Shown: positions 56,489-64,000 of the stretch, piece by piece
Layout: each line of letters begins with the position of its first letter
Position numbering within the stretch: position 1 is the stretch's first letter
Origin: Actinomycetaceae bacterium
GTDB lineage: Bacteria > Actinomycetota > Actinomycetes > Actinomycetales > Actinomycetaceae
Direction: 5' to 3'
Length of the DNA: 64,000 bases
Assembly (NCBI GenBank): GCA_030527545.1
Contig: JAUNAP010000005.1
Span: 62,001 to 126,000 of the forward strand
Translations under genes and position numbers: made by a program
Notes under the pieces: model-generated
What the model was told of the DNA's origin: nothing
The model's input: only the letters and a program-made list of their open reading frames with translations
The model's database searches: none

Positions 56489-57439
56489 ATGGAACAAAGG
56501 CGAGTCGGTCACACGGGCCTGCATGTAAGTCCCGTCGGCCTGGGAACACTGACGTGGGGCAGGGATACCGACGCAGACACTGCTCGAGCGCAGCTGTGTG
56601 CCTATCGCGACGCCGGGGGAAACCTTATCGACACCGCGGGCAACTACGGTGACGGCGAAGCCGAAGACCTTCTCGGCCATCTCCTTGCAGACACGGGCCT
56701 CGCCCGCGACCTCGTCGTCGTGTCCAAGGCCGGCCTCGCTCCGTGCGGGCAGACCGTGGCCCCCTGCGCGTCGCGCCACGTCATGCTCGACGCCCTCGAT
56801 CGCACGCTGACGGCGCTACGACGTGACCATCTCGACGTGTGGCTCGTCCAACACTTCGATCCGGTCACGCCGCTCGATGAGACCCTCTCGGCTCTCACGA
56901 GCGCCGTCGCCTCCGGGCGCGTGCGCTACATCGGGGTGTCGAACTATCCAACGTGGGCACTTGCCGAGATCGCCACCGAGCTTCGCCTCATACGTACCCC
57001 ACTCGCCGTCCTTGAGTCGGAATATTCGCTTCTCAACCGCGATCTCGACAAGGAGGGTTTCACCGCGTGTGAGCGCTTCGGCGCCGGCGTCATCGCCTGG
57101 TCGCCACTTGCTCGAGGTGTCTTATCCGGAAGATATCGCACCCACACTCCCCCGGACTCTCGGGCCGCCTCCCCTCATCTGGGTGGATTCGTCAAGCCCT
57201 ACCTCGATGAACGCTACGCGGGCGCGATCGAGGCAACGTGCGCGGCCGCAGCGGGTCTCGACCTCACACCCGCTCAGGTGGCCTTCCTATGGGCGAAGGA
57301 CGCCCCCGGCGTCTCCTCCATCTTGCTGGGGTCGCGTACGATCACCCAACTCACCCAGCTCCTCGACGTCGCCGATGACACGCTGCCCCACCAGATCCGT
57401 CACGCCCTAGACGACGTGACCGCCGATCTGTCAGCTTAG
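56489..57439 (+). CDS. Aldo-keto reductase
   Basis: The 316-aa NADPH-dependent oxidoreductase has the AKR barrel and its catalytic tetrad: Asp and Tyr in NLIDTAGNYGDGEAE near residues 46-52, Lys in VVVSKAGL near 79, and His in VWLVQHFDPVTP near 123. GVSNYPTWAL and the C-terminal cofactor-binding SSILLGSRTITQL are present. The closest pattern is the YajO/AKR11-12 type acting on small carbonyl compounds. TACGGT (56477-56482) lies six bases before the ATG, and GAGGAT in between could also act as a weak ribosome site. A 13-bp hairpin follows. Confidence 0.92.
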   Translation: MEQRRVGHTGLHVSPVGLGTLTWGRDTDADTARAQLCAYRDAGGNLIDTAGNYGDGEAEDLLGHLLADTGLARDLVVVSKAGLAPCGQTVAPCASRHVMLDALDRTLTALRRDHLDVWLVQHFDPVTPLDETLSALTSAVASGRVRYIGVSNYPTWALAEIATELRLIRTPLAVLESEYSLLNRDLDKEGFTACERFGAGVIAWSPLARGVLSGRYRTHTPPDSRAASPHLGGFVKPYLDERYAGAIEATCAAAAGLDLTPAQVAFLWAKDAPGVSSILLGSRTITQLTQLLDVADDTLPHQIRHALDDVTADLSA

Positions 57440-57453
57440 GACCGCCTCTACGG

Positions 57454-57483
57454 CAAGGGCGCGGCCCCGCGGCCGCGCCCTTG
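57454..57483. terminator. Bidirectional terminator between the aldo-keto reductase and acidic-protein genes
   Basis: CAAGGGCGCGGCC (57454-57466) pairs perfectly with 57471-57483 around a CCGC loop, midway between two convergent genes. TTG-TCT follows on the plus strand. Confidence 0.8.
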
Positions 57484-57498
57484 TCTAAGCGTCACGAT

Positions 57499-57780
57499 CT
57501 AGTAGTCGTCGTCTTCGTCGTCGTCTCCGAAATCGTAGTCGTCGTCGTCGAAGACCTCATCCTCGTCATCGTCACTGTCTTCGTCGACGATATCGAAAGG
57601 CAGCTCCACGCCGACGGCCTCGTAGAGGACGTGGTCGTAGGTGAAAAAGGCGTCTTGGAGGGCCGACTCGGTGTCAACGACCTCCTCGGCATCGGGGTCC
57701 TCGTGCTCGATCGCCGCCCGATGGTGTTTCTCCAGCGCGGCAATGAGTCGGTCAAGTGCGGCGCGAGGATCTTTAGCCAT
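57499..57780 (-). CDS. Small protein with a highly acidic C-terminal tail
   Basis: The 93-aa product starts MAKDPRAALDRLIAALEKHH, a helical stretch, and ends with about 30 residues that are nearly all Asp and Glu with a few Tyr and Phe. The tail is encoded by long GAC/GAT runs, which create equally open shadow frames; this frame is chosen because it alone has a plausible N-terminus, and AAGGGAAAG lies before the ATG. I do not recognise a family with certainty. Such tails can mimic DNA or bind basic proteins, but that is speculation. It has its own terminator and lies 44 bases downstream of the flavoprotein gene. Confidence 0.75.
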   Translation of the reverse strand: MAKDPRAALDRLIAALEKHHRAAIEHEDPDAEEVVDTESALQDAFFTYDHVLYEAVGVELPFDIVDEDSDDDEDEVFDDDDYDFGDDDEDDDY

Positions 57781-57824
57781 TCCCTTTCTTCCCTTCTCGT
57801 CGAGACAGAATCAACTCGCCTACT

Positions 57825-58919
57825 TTACGGCAGATGGAGCTGACCGCGAATCATCGACACCATGAGATCGGTGCCCTTGATTTCGGTCGTCTCCTCAGGG
57901 CCAACGACTCTCGTGTTTCCGTTGGGCTCGACCAGCTGGGAGGCACCGCCATCGGGCCCCAGGGGCAGGATGACCCATTCCTTGCCCGGCGCGTAAGTCG
58001 TCGACGGCTCACGGCCGACGATCTGATCACGAATGTTGGCGATAACGACGCGGGCGTGTGCGCGGGCAGCATCAGCTCGTTTGGACTCGGGCACGTCGGT
58101 GATGTCGCCGACCGCGTAGACGTTGTCGTGACCAATAACCCGCATGTACTCATCGACGCGGACTTTACCGTTGGGGCGAACCTGTTCGGCATAGGAGCGC
58201 CCCAGATATCCCGTCGCGGTCTGCGAGCCGTAGCACAGGAACCACATGTCGGCCTCAATCTGGCGGCCGTCGACGGTGGAAACCTGGAAGGGCGAGAGCG
58301 TCCCCACGTCCGTGGGCGGAACGAAGGCCAGCGGCGATCCGAGCACGAGCTCGACTCCGCGGTCAGTGAGTTGGCGCGTGATTGTCTCACGCAGCTCGTC
58401 TTTGTATCCGGGGGTCCCCAGGATGGTCGACGCCTTATCGACCATGACGAGCTCGAGGTCGGGGAAGGTCGAGGTGAGCTCGCCGGCGAACTCGACGCCC
58501 ACGGTCCCGGCCCCCACGAGGAGAACGCGCCGGGCCCGGCTGAGAGCCTCGCGCGTGACGTCGAGACGGGCCTTCGCTACCGCCGACTCCGAGACCAGGT
58601 GCTTGGCCGGATAGGGGTAGGTGGTGCCCGTAGCAAGGACGAGATAGTCGGCCTCGATGGGATCGTGGCCAGCGACGTGAACGGTCGTCCCATCAACGCT
58701 CATCGCCGTTCCGTGCACGACCTGACCACGTTCAAGCAGGCGCGTGTACGGCATGAAGATCGTGTGTCCCCACACCGAGTCGACCGTGGCGCGCAAGGCC
58801 GCCGCGTGGTGAACAAATTGATCCTTCTGTTCAACGAGGGTGACGTCCGCGACGTCATCGAGGCCGCCCGCCACGGTGATACCGCCATAGCCTCCACCAA
58901 CAACGACAACCTTTGCCAT
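57825..58919 (-). CDS. FAD-dependent NAD(P)H oxidoreductase, FSP1/AIFM2-like
   Basis: The 364-aa flavoprotein has an N-terminal FAD-binding GGGYGGITVAGGL (residues 8-20), the ATG motif LVLATGTTYPYP near 95, an NAD(P)H-binding VLLVGAGTVGVEFAGEL near 133, and the second FAD contact VYAVGDITDVPESK near 270. The pattern fits the FSP1/AIFM2 and NDH-2-related group that reduces quinones at the membrane; there is no obvious C-terminal membrane anchor. GAAGGA lies ten bases before the ATG. The 130-base upstream spacer shows no recognisable promoter. Quinone (menaquinone) as substrate is inferred. Confidence 0.88.
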   Translation of the reverse strand: MAKVVVVGGGYGGITVAGGLDDVADVTLVEQKDQFVHHAAALRATVDSVWGHTIFMPYTRLLERGQVVHGTAMSVDGTTVHVAGHDPIEADYLVLATGTTYPYPAKHLVSESAVAKARLDVTREALSRARRVLLVGAGTVGVEFAGELTSTFPDLELVMVDKASTILGTPGYKDELRETITRQLTDRGVELVLGSPLAFVPPTDVGTLSPFQVSTVDGRQIEADMWFLCYGSQTATGYLGRSYAEQVRPNGKVRVDEYMRVIGHDNVYAVGDITDVPESKRADAARAHARVVIANIRDQIVGREPSTTYAPGKEWVILPLGPDGGASQLVEPNGNTRVVGPEETTEIKGTDLMVSMIRGQLHLP

Positions 58920-59049
58920 GGTGTGTGTCCTTCTTCCGCTCTTTGCGCCTCAGTGTTGTTCAGCCGCGAACCGAGTGCCGCGCCATTGTTAGGCAAAGGG
59001 ACGCAGCCTCGACCCACTCGGAAGTCACGATACTATATGCGACCTGGCT

Positions 59050-59541
59050 TCACCGGCTGCTTGGGCCCTCTGCGGCGATCGGTTTTTCGAGCGCGGCCGC
59101 CACGTCGGGCGGGAAAAATCCAGGCCCCTTGAGCACTTTGCCGTCCTCACGTAAGACGGGCTTACCGTCTGCCCCAAGCTTTGACAGATTCGATGCCTGG
59201 ACCTCGCCGAGAACGGCCGGCAGGTTGATGCCAGATTCGAGCGCCATTCCGTAGATGACGTAGACAAGGTCGGCAAGGGCATCGGCGGTTGCGACGACGT
59301 CACGGGTGCCTTCGTCACGTTCTTCGACCTCTCCCATGGCCCGGCGCACGTGCGCGGCAGCCGCGGGACCATACACAGCCTCGATGAGCTCGCTCATCTC
59401 TTCCATGATGAGGCGCATGCGCATATGGATGCGCTCGTAGTCGCCTCGCGCCCCGTCCGTTACTACGGGCATCGCGTAGGTCGTATGAAACTGCTTGACC
59501 AGGGCTTCGGGGTCTCTGGGATCCGGAATGTCGTGGGTCAT
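59050..59541 (-). CDS. MazG-like all-alpha NTP pyrophosphohydrolase family protein
   Basis: The 163-aa helical protein has the metal-binding pattern of the MazG/PRA-PH superfamily: MRLIMEEMSELIEAVYG near residue 45 (paired glutamates) and DALADLVYVIYGMALESGI near 100 (aspartates). A C-terminal segment, SNLSKLGADGKPVLREDGKVLKGPGF, is typical of a small family often annotated as HAD- or PRA-PH-like. It probably hydrolyses a nucleotide triphosphate or related diphosphate; the substrate is unknown. ATG 59541 has GGAGGAAG upstream; an upstream ATG at 59613 would add a poorly conserved extension. TAGCGT about 30 bases upstream is a -10 candidate. Confidence 0.83.
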   Translation of the reverse strand: MTHDIPDPRDPEALVKQFHTTYAMPVVTDGARGDYERIHMRMRLIMEEMSELIEAVYGPAAAAHVRRAMGEVEERDEGTRDVVATADALADLVYVIYGMALESGINLPAVLGEVQASNLSKLGADGKPVLREDGKVLKGPGFFPPDVAAALEKPIAAEGPSSR

Positions 59542-59661
59542 ATGTCTTCCTCCTCGCTCCTCCCCCACGCTACCCGCTTGATCCCCCTCCAGCACAGCGG
59601 CAGTTTGCGGCATACCTCCACCACACCCCGTCCTAGTGACGCGAGACACACACCTCCGATT

Positions 59662-59689
59662 TTGACACCCCTCACCGTCGTGCTAATCT
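59662..59689 (+). promoter_or_regulatory. Promoter of tRNA-Leu(GAG)
   Basis: TTGACA (59662-59667) and the extended -10 TGC-TAATCT (TAATCT at 59684-59689) are separated by 16 bases. This is the clearest consensus sigma-A promoter in the window. Transcription should start near 59696, nine bases before the mature tRNA. Confidence 0.82.
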
Positions 59690-59704
59690 TTTCTTCGTTG
59701 CCCA

Positions 59705-59792
59705 GCGCGGGTGGCGGAATTGGTAGACGCGCTAGCTTGAGGTGCTAGTGACCAATTAAAAGGTCGTGAGGGTTCAAGTCCCTTCCCGCGCA
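59705..59792 (+). tRNA. tRNA-Leu, anticodon GAG
   Basis: An 88-base class II tRNA: acceptor GCGCGGG/CCCGCGC, D arm GGCGGAATTGGTAGACGC, anticodon stem CTAGC/GCTAG around TTGAGGT (anticodon GAG, 59739-59741), a long variable arm GACC...GGTC, and T arm with TTCAAGT. The discriminator is A73; CCA is not encoded. It reads CUC and CUU and has the normal leucine long arm, in contrast to the other leucine tRNA in this window. A T-rich terminator follows nine bases later. Confidence 0.96.
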
Positions 59793-59800
59793 CGAGCCGC

Positions 59801-59837
59801 AAGCCTCGATCCTTCTTCAGGATCGGGGCTTTTGTTT
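59801..59837 (+). terminator. Intrinsic terminator of tRNA-Leu(GAG)
   Basis: AAGCCTCGATCC (59801-59812) pairs with GGATCGGGGCTT (59820-59831, one G-T pair), then TTGTTT. It is the most classical terminator in the window. dnaE2 ends five bases beyond it on the other strand, so the stem may serve both. Confidence 0.88.
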
Positions 59838-59841
59838 ATCG

Positions 59842-62800
59842 CTAGCGAAAATCGCGCGAATGCGTGGCCACGGCGAGATCGAGGGGCCACGCCTTCTCGG
59901 CGACGAGGGCACACGCCCCATCGCCAGCTTCCACGCGACCACGCACCACAAGGGCCTGGGCGGTCGTAAGAACGCCACGATAACGTTCCCACATTCCCGG
60001 CGAACAGATGATGTTTGCCAATCCAGTTTCGTCCTCGAGCGAGAGGAAAGTCGTTCCGCATGCGGTGTGGGGACGTTGGCGATGGGTGACGATTCCGGCG
60101 ATGAGACAGCGCTGCCCGGCACGCGAGGCGGTGAGACGATCGATGGTATCGACTCCTCCGCGACGAAGCCGACGCCGCACCAGTTGAGTCGGAAAGCCTG
60201 TCGTGGCCGTCCCGGTGTAAGCCACATCGGACGCGATCACTTCCCCGTCGGTGAGGGGAGGCAGGCAGGGAACGGGCGCGGCGGGGCCAACCCCCGGCAA
60301 GGTTGGCTGATACCAGGGGTCCTCTTGACTGCGGGGCTTGGCCGCGGCACCGGCCCTCCACATCGCCGCACGCCGCTCCCCTTCGAGGCTGTCGAAGGCT
60401 CCAGCTGCCGCGAGGCTTTCGAGACATCGTGCAGGCAGTCCTGTGCGCTCCGCACATTCATCAATCCCTCCAAAAGGCCCCCGCTCGCGCTCGCTCACGA
60501 GCCTCCTCGCGCGCCGCTCCCCCACGTTCTGGATAGGGGCCAACCCCAATTGCACAGCGAGGTGACCGTCGGGATCGCTCACGACCTTGGCATGCACGTC
60601 AGAGATCGCCACGTCGGCTCTTCTCACCTCGACGCCATGGCGTTTGGCATCGTCGACAAGTGTCAGTGGAGAGTAAAACCCCATCGGCTGAGCAGCCAGT
60701 AACGCGGCATAAAAATCATGGGGATGGTGAGCTTTGAGCCATGCGGACGCATAGACCAGTCTGGCAAAAGAAAAGGCGTGAGATTCGGGAAAGCCAAAAT
60801 CAGCAAAGCCTTGTAGGTATCCCCAGATGGTTTCGGCGGCTTCGCGGTCGAGTCCGCGAGCGGCCATGCCGTCGAAGAGGAGGGGTTTGAGGGAGTCGAG
60901 GGCGTGGCGGGAGCGCGAGGAGCTTATGGCTTTGCGGAGGGCGTCTGCTTGGGCGGGGGTGAATCCTGCGGTGCGTTCGGCTAGCTGCATGAGTTGTTCT
61001 TGGAAAAGCGGGACGCCGAGTGTCTTTTCCAAGATAGGTCGGGTGAGGGGGTGGGGGTAGGTGATGGGTTCGCGCCCTGTTCGTCTGGCGAGGTAGGGGT
61101 TGACCGCTTGGCCTTGGATGGGGCCGGGGCGGATGAGGGCGACCTCGATGACGAGGTCGTAGAAGCAGCGGGGTTTGAGTCGCGGGAGGGTGGCCATTTG
61201 GGCGCGGGATTCGACCTGGAAGACTCCGATGGTGTCGGCGCGAGTGAGGAGGTCGTAGACGAGGGGGTCGTCGTCTGGGATGGCGGCGATGTCCCAGGCG
61301 GTGCCGCGGGGTGGTGCGATTGCGCGGTGGGTGAGGCTGGTGAAGGCCAATCGCAAGGCGGTGAGCATACCGAGGCCGAGGAGGTCGAATTTGACGAGGC
61401 CGGCGCTGGCGCAGTCTTCTTTGTCCCATTGCAAGACGGTGCGTCCGGGGGTGGCGGCCCAGGTGACGGGGCAGATGTCGATGACGGGGCGGTCGCATAG
61501 GACCATGCCGCCGGAGTGGATTCCCATGTGGCGTGGCAGGTTGGTCATTCGTGTGGCGAGTGTGGCTGGTAGCGCGGGGATGTCGGGGTTGTCGAGGGGG
61601 TTTCGGTGGGCGCCTCCGAAGCTGGTGGCGTGCCAGGTTGAGTGGGTTCCTTCGGGGTAGCCGAGGGCGCGGGCGGCGTCTCGTAGGGCTGATCGAGGCC
61701 GGTAGGTGATGACGGTGGCGACCTGGGCTGCACGCTCGCGTCCGTAGCGGTTGTAGACGTAGGTGATGACTTCTTCGCGTCTGCTGGCTTCGATGTCGAT
61801 ATCGATGTCTGGGGGGCCGCTGCGTCCGGTTGAGAGGAAGCGTTCGAAGTGGAGGCGGTGGGTGACGGCGTCGACGGCGGTGATGCCTAGTGCGTAGCAC
61901 ACGGCTGAGTTGGCGGCCGATCCGCGTCCTTGGGCGAGGATTCCGTGGGTTCGGCAGTAGGTGACGATGTCGTTGACGATGAGGAAGTATCCGGGGAAAT
62001 CGAGGTGTTCTATGAGATCAAGTTCGTGGGTGAGCTGGGTGGATACGGGTGGGCGGAGGGCGTCTTCTCCCCAGCGGTCGCTAGCACCTTGCGCCGTGAG
62101 GTGGCGCAGCCAGGTGGCGGGGGTGTATCCGGGAGGAACGTCGGGGTTGGGTAGGCGGGGGGCGATAAGCGACAGATCGAAGGTGAGGTCGCGCGCGAGC
62201 TCGGCTGCCAGGGGGACGGCGTGGGGGTGGCGGCGGTGGAGTTGGCGCATGTCGGCGGGGCTGCGGAGGAAACGGGGGTGGGCGTCGATGCTGACGCCGT
62301 AGGCGTCGTTGAGGGTGGAGCGGTCGCGGCGGGCCGCGAGGAGGTGGGCGAGGGGGATGTCGGCGGGATCGGCGATATCGGCGGAGGTGGTAGCGACGAG
62401 GGGCAGGCAGGTGCGGGAGGCGAGGTCGGCAAGGTAGTCGGCGAGGGAGTCGTCGTCGGGGTGTCCTTCGAGGCAGGTTTCGATGGCGATTCGATCGGCT
62501 CCGAAGAGGTTGATGGCCTCGCGTAGCCACTCTTCGGCGCGGAAGGGGCCTTCGCGGGAGAGGATCGTGCGCAGGGGCCCCCTGTGGTCGCCGGTGAGGA
62601 TGAGCCAGTCCTCGGCGCGGGTGGCGAGTTCGGTAAGGGAGTGGGCGGGATCGCGGCGGGTCGAGTGGGCGAGAGCGTGAAGGGACAGGGCACGGCTGAG
62701 AGCGTGATAGCCCTCGGGGCTGGAGGCGAGGATGGGCAGTCGGGTGCGGTCTTCGAGGGTGACTTCGGTGCCGCAGATGAGGGGTAGGCCGTGGCGTGCG

Positions 62801-62970
62801 GCGGCGTCGTGGGCCTGGACGACGGCGTAGAGCCCGTCGCGGTCCGTGATGGCAAGGGCGTTCAGCTGGGCAGCGGTGGCGGCCGCGACGAGCTCGTCGG
62901 GCAGGCAGACACCTTCACCGAACGTGTAGGCGGTGTGGGCGTGGAGCTCCGCATACCCGCTATCGAACAT
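59842..62970 (-). CDS. dnaE2: Error-prone DNA polymerase III alpha subunit
   Basis: The 1042-aa C-family polymerase does damage-induced, mutagenic translesion synthesis with ImuB. It has an N-terminal PHP domain (YAELHAHTAYTFGEG near residue 6; later ALAITDRDGLYAVV), polymerase palm acids in PPDIDIDIEASRREEV near 390, GLVKFDLLGLGMLTAL near 520, GVFQVESRAQMATLPRLKP near 580, RPGPIQG, the GFADFGFPESHAFSFARLVYASAWLK segment, and a C-terminal OB fold (LIAGIVTHRQRPHTACGTTFLSLED). ATG 62970 lies inside a perfect LexA box, with TATAGT seven bases upstream. The frame extends further upstream but without conserved sequence. It follows imuB by 43 bases. Confidence 0.94.
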   Translation of the reverse strand: MFDSGYAELHAHTAYTFGEGVCLPDELVAAATAAQLNALAITDRDGLYAVVQAHDAAARHGLPLICGTEVTLEDRTRLPILASSPEGYHALSRALSLHALAHSTRRDPAHSLTELATRAEDWLILTGDHRGPLRTILSREGPFRAEEWLREAINLFGADRIAIETCLEGHPDDDSLADYLADLASRTCLPLVATTSADIADPADIPLAHLLAARRDRSTLNDAYGVSIDAHPRFLRSPADMRQLHRRHPHAVPLAAELARDLTFDLSLIAPRLPNPDVPPGYTPATWLRHLTAQGASDRWGEDALRPPVSTQLTHELDLIEHLDFPGYFLIVNDIVTYCRTHGILAQGRGSAANSAVCYALGITAVDAVTHRLHFERFLSTGRSGPPDIDIDIEASRREEVITYVYNRYGRERAAQVATVITYRPRSALRDAARALGYPEGTHSTWHATSFGGAHRNPLDNPDIPALPATLATRMTNLPRHMGIHSGGMVLCDRPVIDICPVTWAATPGRTVLQWDKEDCASAGLVKFDLLGLGMLTALRLAFTSLTHRAIAPPRGTAWDIAAIPDDDPLVYDLLTRADTIGVFQVESRAQMATLPRLKPRCFYDLVIEVALIRPGPIQGQAVNPYLARRTGREPITYPHPLTRPILEKTLGVPLFQEQLMQLAERTAGFTPAQADALRKAISSSRSRHALDSLKPLLFDGMAARGLDREAAETIWGYLQGFADFGFPESHAFSFARLVYASAWLKAHHPHDFYAALLAAQPMGFYSPLTLVDDAKRHGVEVRRADVAISDVHAKVVSDPDGHLAVQLGLAPIQNVGERRARRLVSERERGPFGGIDECAERTGLPARCLESLAAAGAFDSLEGERRAAMWRAGAAAKPRSQEDPWYQPTLPGVGPAAPVPCLPPLTDGEVIASDVAYTGTATTGFPTQLVRRRLRRGGVDTIDRLTASRAGQRCLIAGIVTHRQRPHTACGTTFLSLEDETGLANIICSPGMWERYRGVLTTAQALVVRGRVEAGDGACALVAEKAWPLDLAVATHSRDFR

Positions 62971-62978
62971 GCGTTCGA
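62963..62978 (-). promoter_or_regulatory. LexA (SOS) box at the dnaE2 start
   Basis: TCGAACATGCGTTCGA (written on the plus strand) is a perfect TCGAAC-N4-GTTCGA palindrome, the actinobacterial LexA operator. It overlaps the last base of the TATAGT -10 (62978-62983, minus strand), the predicted transcription start and the dnaE2 ATG itself. LexA bound here would directly block initiation, giving DNA-damage induction. Confidence 0.9.
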
Positions 62979-63013
62979 CTATAGGGGGGTCTGGGCGCAC
63001 CGACAAGTGGTGT

Positions 63014-64000
63014 TTAGCGTGCAGGGGTGGCGTAAGTGCCTTCGTGCCACCAGGCGCGGTCGCGCCACACGAGGAGGTGGCGCCCGGATGAGAGCTCGAC
63101 CTCGAGGTAGGCTCGCGCCCCGGAGGCATCGGGTGCCCACCAGGTTCCGCTCACGAGAAAGGGACCGCGGTAGGAGCCTACGGCTTCAACCTGCCCAAAG
63201 CGCAGCGAACAGGTTGCGGGTTCGTCGTCGAGAAGTCCCGTTTCCCCGACGACTACGCTACGTCCATCGACGGTGTGAAGACCGGCTTTGAGGGGGGAAT
63301 CGTAGAGGAGCGCCAGTTGTTTACCCTCGATCGCTCCTCGCCATTCCCCGCTGCCTCTGGCAGGGGGCGCAAGATAGTCCCAGGTAGTAACCGAGGAGCG
63401 GGTGCGCGGGTCGAAGCCCGGCTGGAGGCTGGGGCGCAGGATGCGGCCCGGACCGAGTAGATCAGCGAGCCGGCACACTCCCTCGTGGGCACGTCTTGTC
63501 GTGGCCGCCAGCGGGTCTTCGCCCCACAGCGTCGCCGCGGCCTGGCTCGCCTCAATGGTCGCCGTGGCACTTACGCCGAGGGCGCGGACTGGCTGGTTGT
63601 GATCGCCGGCCATCCAGCGAGCCAGGTGCCACCGGAAGCGATGGACGACGTCGCCGGAGGAGGCGTGGGGATCGAGCATCCACGTGCGCGTATGCTCTTC
63701 TTCACCGGCGAGCACCGCGGTGCGAATACGTGTGGGGTGGAGCTGCGCAGATTTCAGGGAGGATAGGAGTGTGTCTGCGAGGTTTTTCGCCGCGAATAAA
63801 GCCGCGTCTATACCAACGAGTGGCGGGTCGTACTCGGCCCAAGTCTCGTGGTCACGCTCGGGTGCGGGGGTGCCCTCGATGATCCAGTCCCCGCCGCGCG
63901 CCAGGGTATCTACGAGGTGCCCCAGGGCGCCGTAACGGGCCGCCAGTACGCCCGGATCCAAGGCCGCAACGTCGCCGCATGTTTCTAGCCCTAGGGCACG
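63014..64000 (-). CDS. imuB: ImuB-like Y-family polymerase homologue, C-terminal part
   Basis: At least 328 codons are open to the right edge of the window, so the start and the palm domain are missing. The visible part begins ALGLETCGDVAALDPGVLAARYG, the helix-hairpin-helix thumb of Y-family polymerases, then a little-finger-like domain and a tail of about 120 residues with SYRGPFLVSGTWWAPD and WWHEGTYATPAR, as in actinobacterial ImuB. ImuB lacks polymerase activity and bridges DnaE2 to the sliding clamp. QLALLY (63302-63319) resembles a clamp-binding motif. Position directly upstream of dnaE2 supports the call; imuA' would lie beyond the window. Confidence 0.87.
   Translation of the reverse strand, partial: RALGLETCGDVAALDPGVLAARYGALGHLVDTLARGGDWIIEGTPAPERDHETWAEYDPPLVGIDAALFAAKNLADTLLSSLKSAQLHPTRIRTAVLAGEEEHTRTWMLDPHASSGDVVHRFRWHLARWMAGDHNQPVRALGVSATATIEASQAAATLWGEDPLAATTRRAHEGVCRLADLLGPGRILRPSLQPGFDPRTRSSVTTWDYLAPPARGSGEWRGAIEGKQLALLYDSPLKAGLHTVDGRSVVVGETGLLDDEPATCSLRFGQVEAVGSYRGPFLVSGTWWAPDASGARAYLEVELSSGRHLLVWRDRAWWHEGTYATPAR

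Noticed and set aside
57520-57600. Tandem-repeat or CRISPR-like array
   Set aside because: The GTC/GTCGTC repetition is codon repetition for Asp; there are no spacers.
57492-57755. Alternative frame through the GAC/GAT repeat (Thr/Arg/Ser-rich)
   Set aside because: It is produced by the repetitive codons of the acidic-protein tail and lacks a ribosome site and a plausible N-terminus.
60800-61900. 366-residue Arg/His/Pro-rich frame inside dnaE2
   Set aside because: It is a frame-shifted shadow; the polymerase motifs in the real frame are continuous through this stretch.

Overview
The window is compact, high-GC chromosomal DNA of an actinobacterium (Actinomycetota). The evidence is gene content and order: uvrC-rapZ-yvcK-whiA-gap-pgk-tpiA-secG, a WhiA, an ANTAR response regulator beside polA and rpsA, a Pup/PafA/Dop/ARC pupylation locus, and an imuB-dnaE2 mutasome with an actinobacterial LexA box. 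GTG starts, TANNNT -10 elements and many leaderless starts fit the same group. I suspect an Actinomycetaceae-like lineage but cannot assign a genus. No phage, IS element, CRISPR array or plasmid gene was seen, and no gene-free stretch exceeds about 300 bases.

Layout. 1-3.6 kb: the N-terminus of a XerC/D recombinase, transketolase and the rRNA methyltransferase RlmC. 3.6-12.3 kb: secG, lower glycolysis (tpiA, pgk, gap), whiA, yvcK, rapZ and uvrC, all on the minus strand. 12.3-20.4 kb: a type I glutamine synthetase, a Tat lipoprotein polysaccharide deacetylase coupled to a CzrA/NmtR-like metal sensor, an alkylguanine-DNA methyltransferase, an acyl-CoA ligase and uvrA. 20.4-30.2 kb: a YciI protein, a BASS-type transporter, terC behind a candidate manganese riboswitch, a P-type ATPase coupled to uvrB, coaE and a BCCT osmolyte transporter. 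30.4-41.2 kb: rpsA, an SDR, polA, the ANTAR regulator, an unusual short-variable-loop tRNA-Leu(CAA), a HAD phosphatase, a GntP permease, a 70-aa orphan, pyruvate kinase and lgt.

41.2-54.1 kb is the most striking region. A nearly gap-free minus-strand chain reads trmI-arc-dop-pup-pafA-FKBP-like-hisF-hisI-trpE-trpC-trpB-trpA-lgt. The pupylation genes are complete, and Pup ends in GGQ. The 20S proteasome genes prcB and prcA that sit between pup and pafA in mycobacteria are missing, and the ARC ATPase lacks the C-terminal proteasome-docking tail. This implies pupylation coupled to an unfoldase without local proteolysis. 54.1-64 kb: an Fe-S RecB-family nuclease, a HAD phosphatase, UppP, an aldo-keto reductase, a small acidic protein, an FSP1-like flavoprotein, a MazG-like protein, tRNA-Leu(GAG), dnaE2 and the C-terminal part of imuB.

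DNA repair is heavily represented (uvrA, uvrB, uvrC, polA, ogt, dnaE2, imuB). Coordinates include stop codons. Starts were chosen from Shine-Dalgarno sequences, family length, or a TANNNT element six to eight bases upstream.
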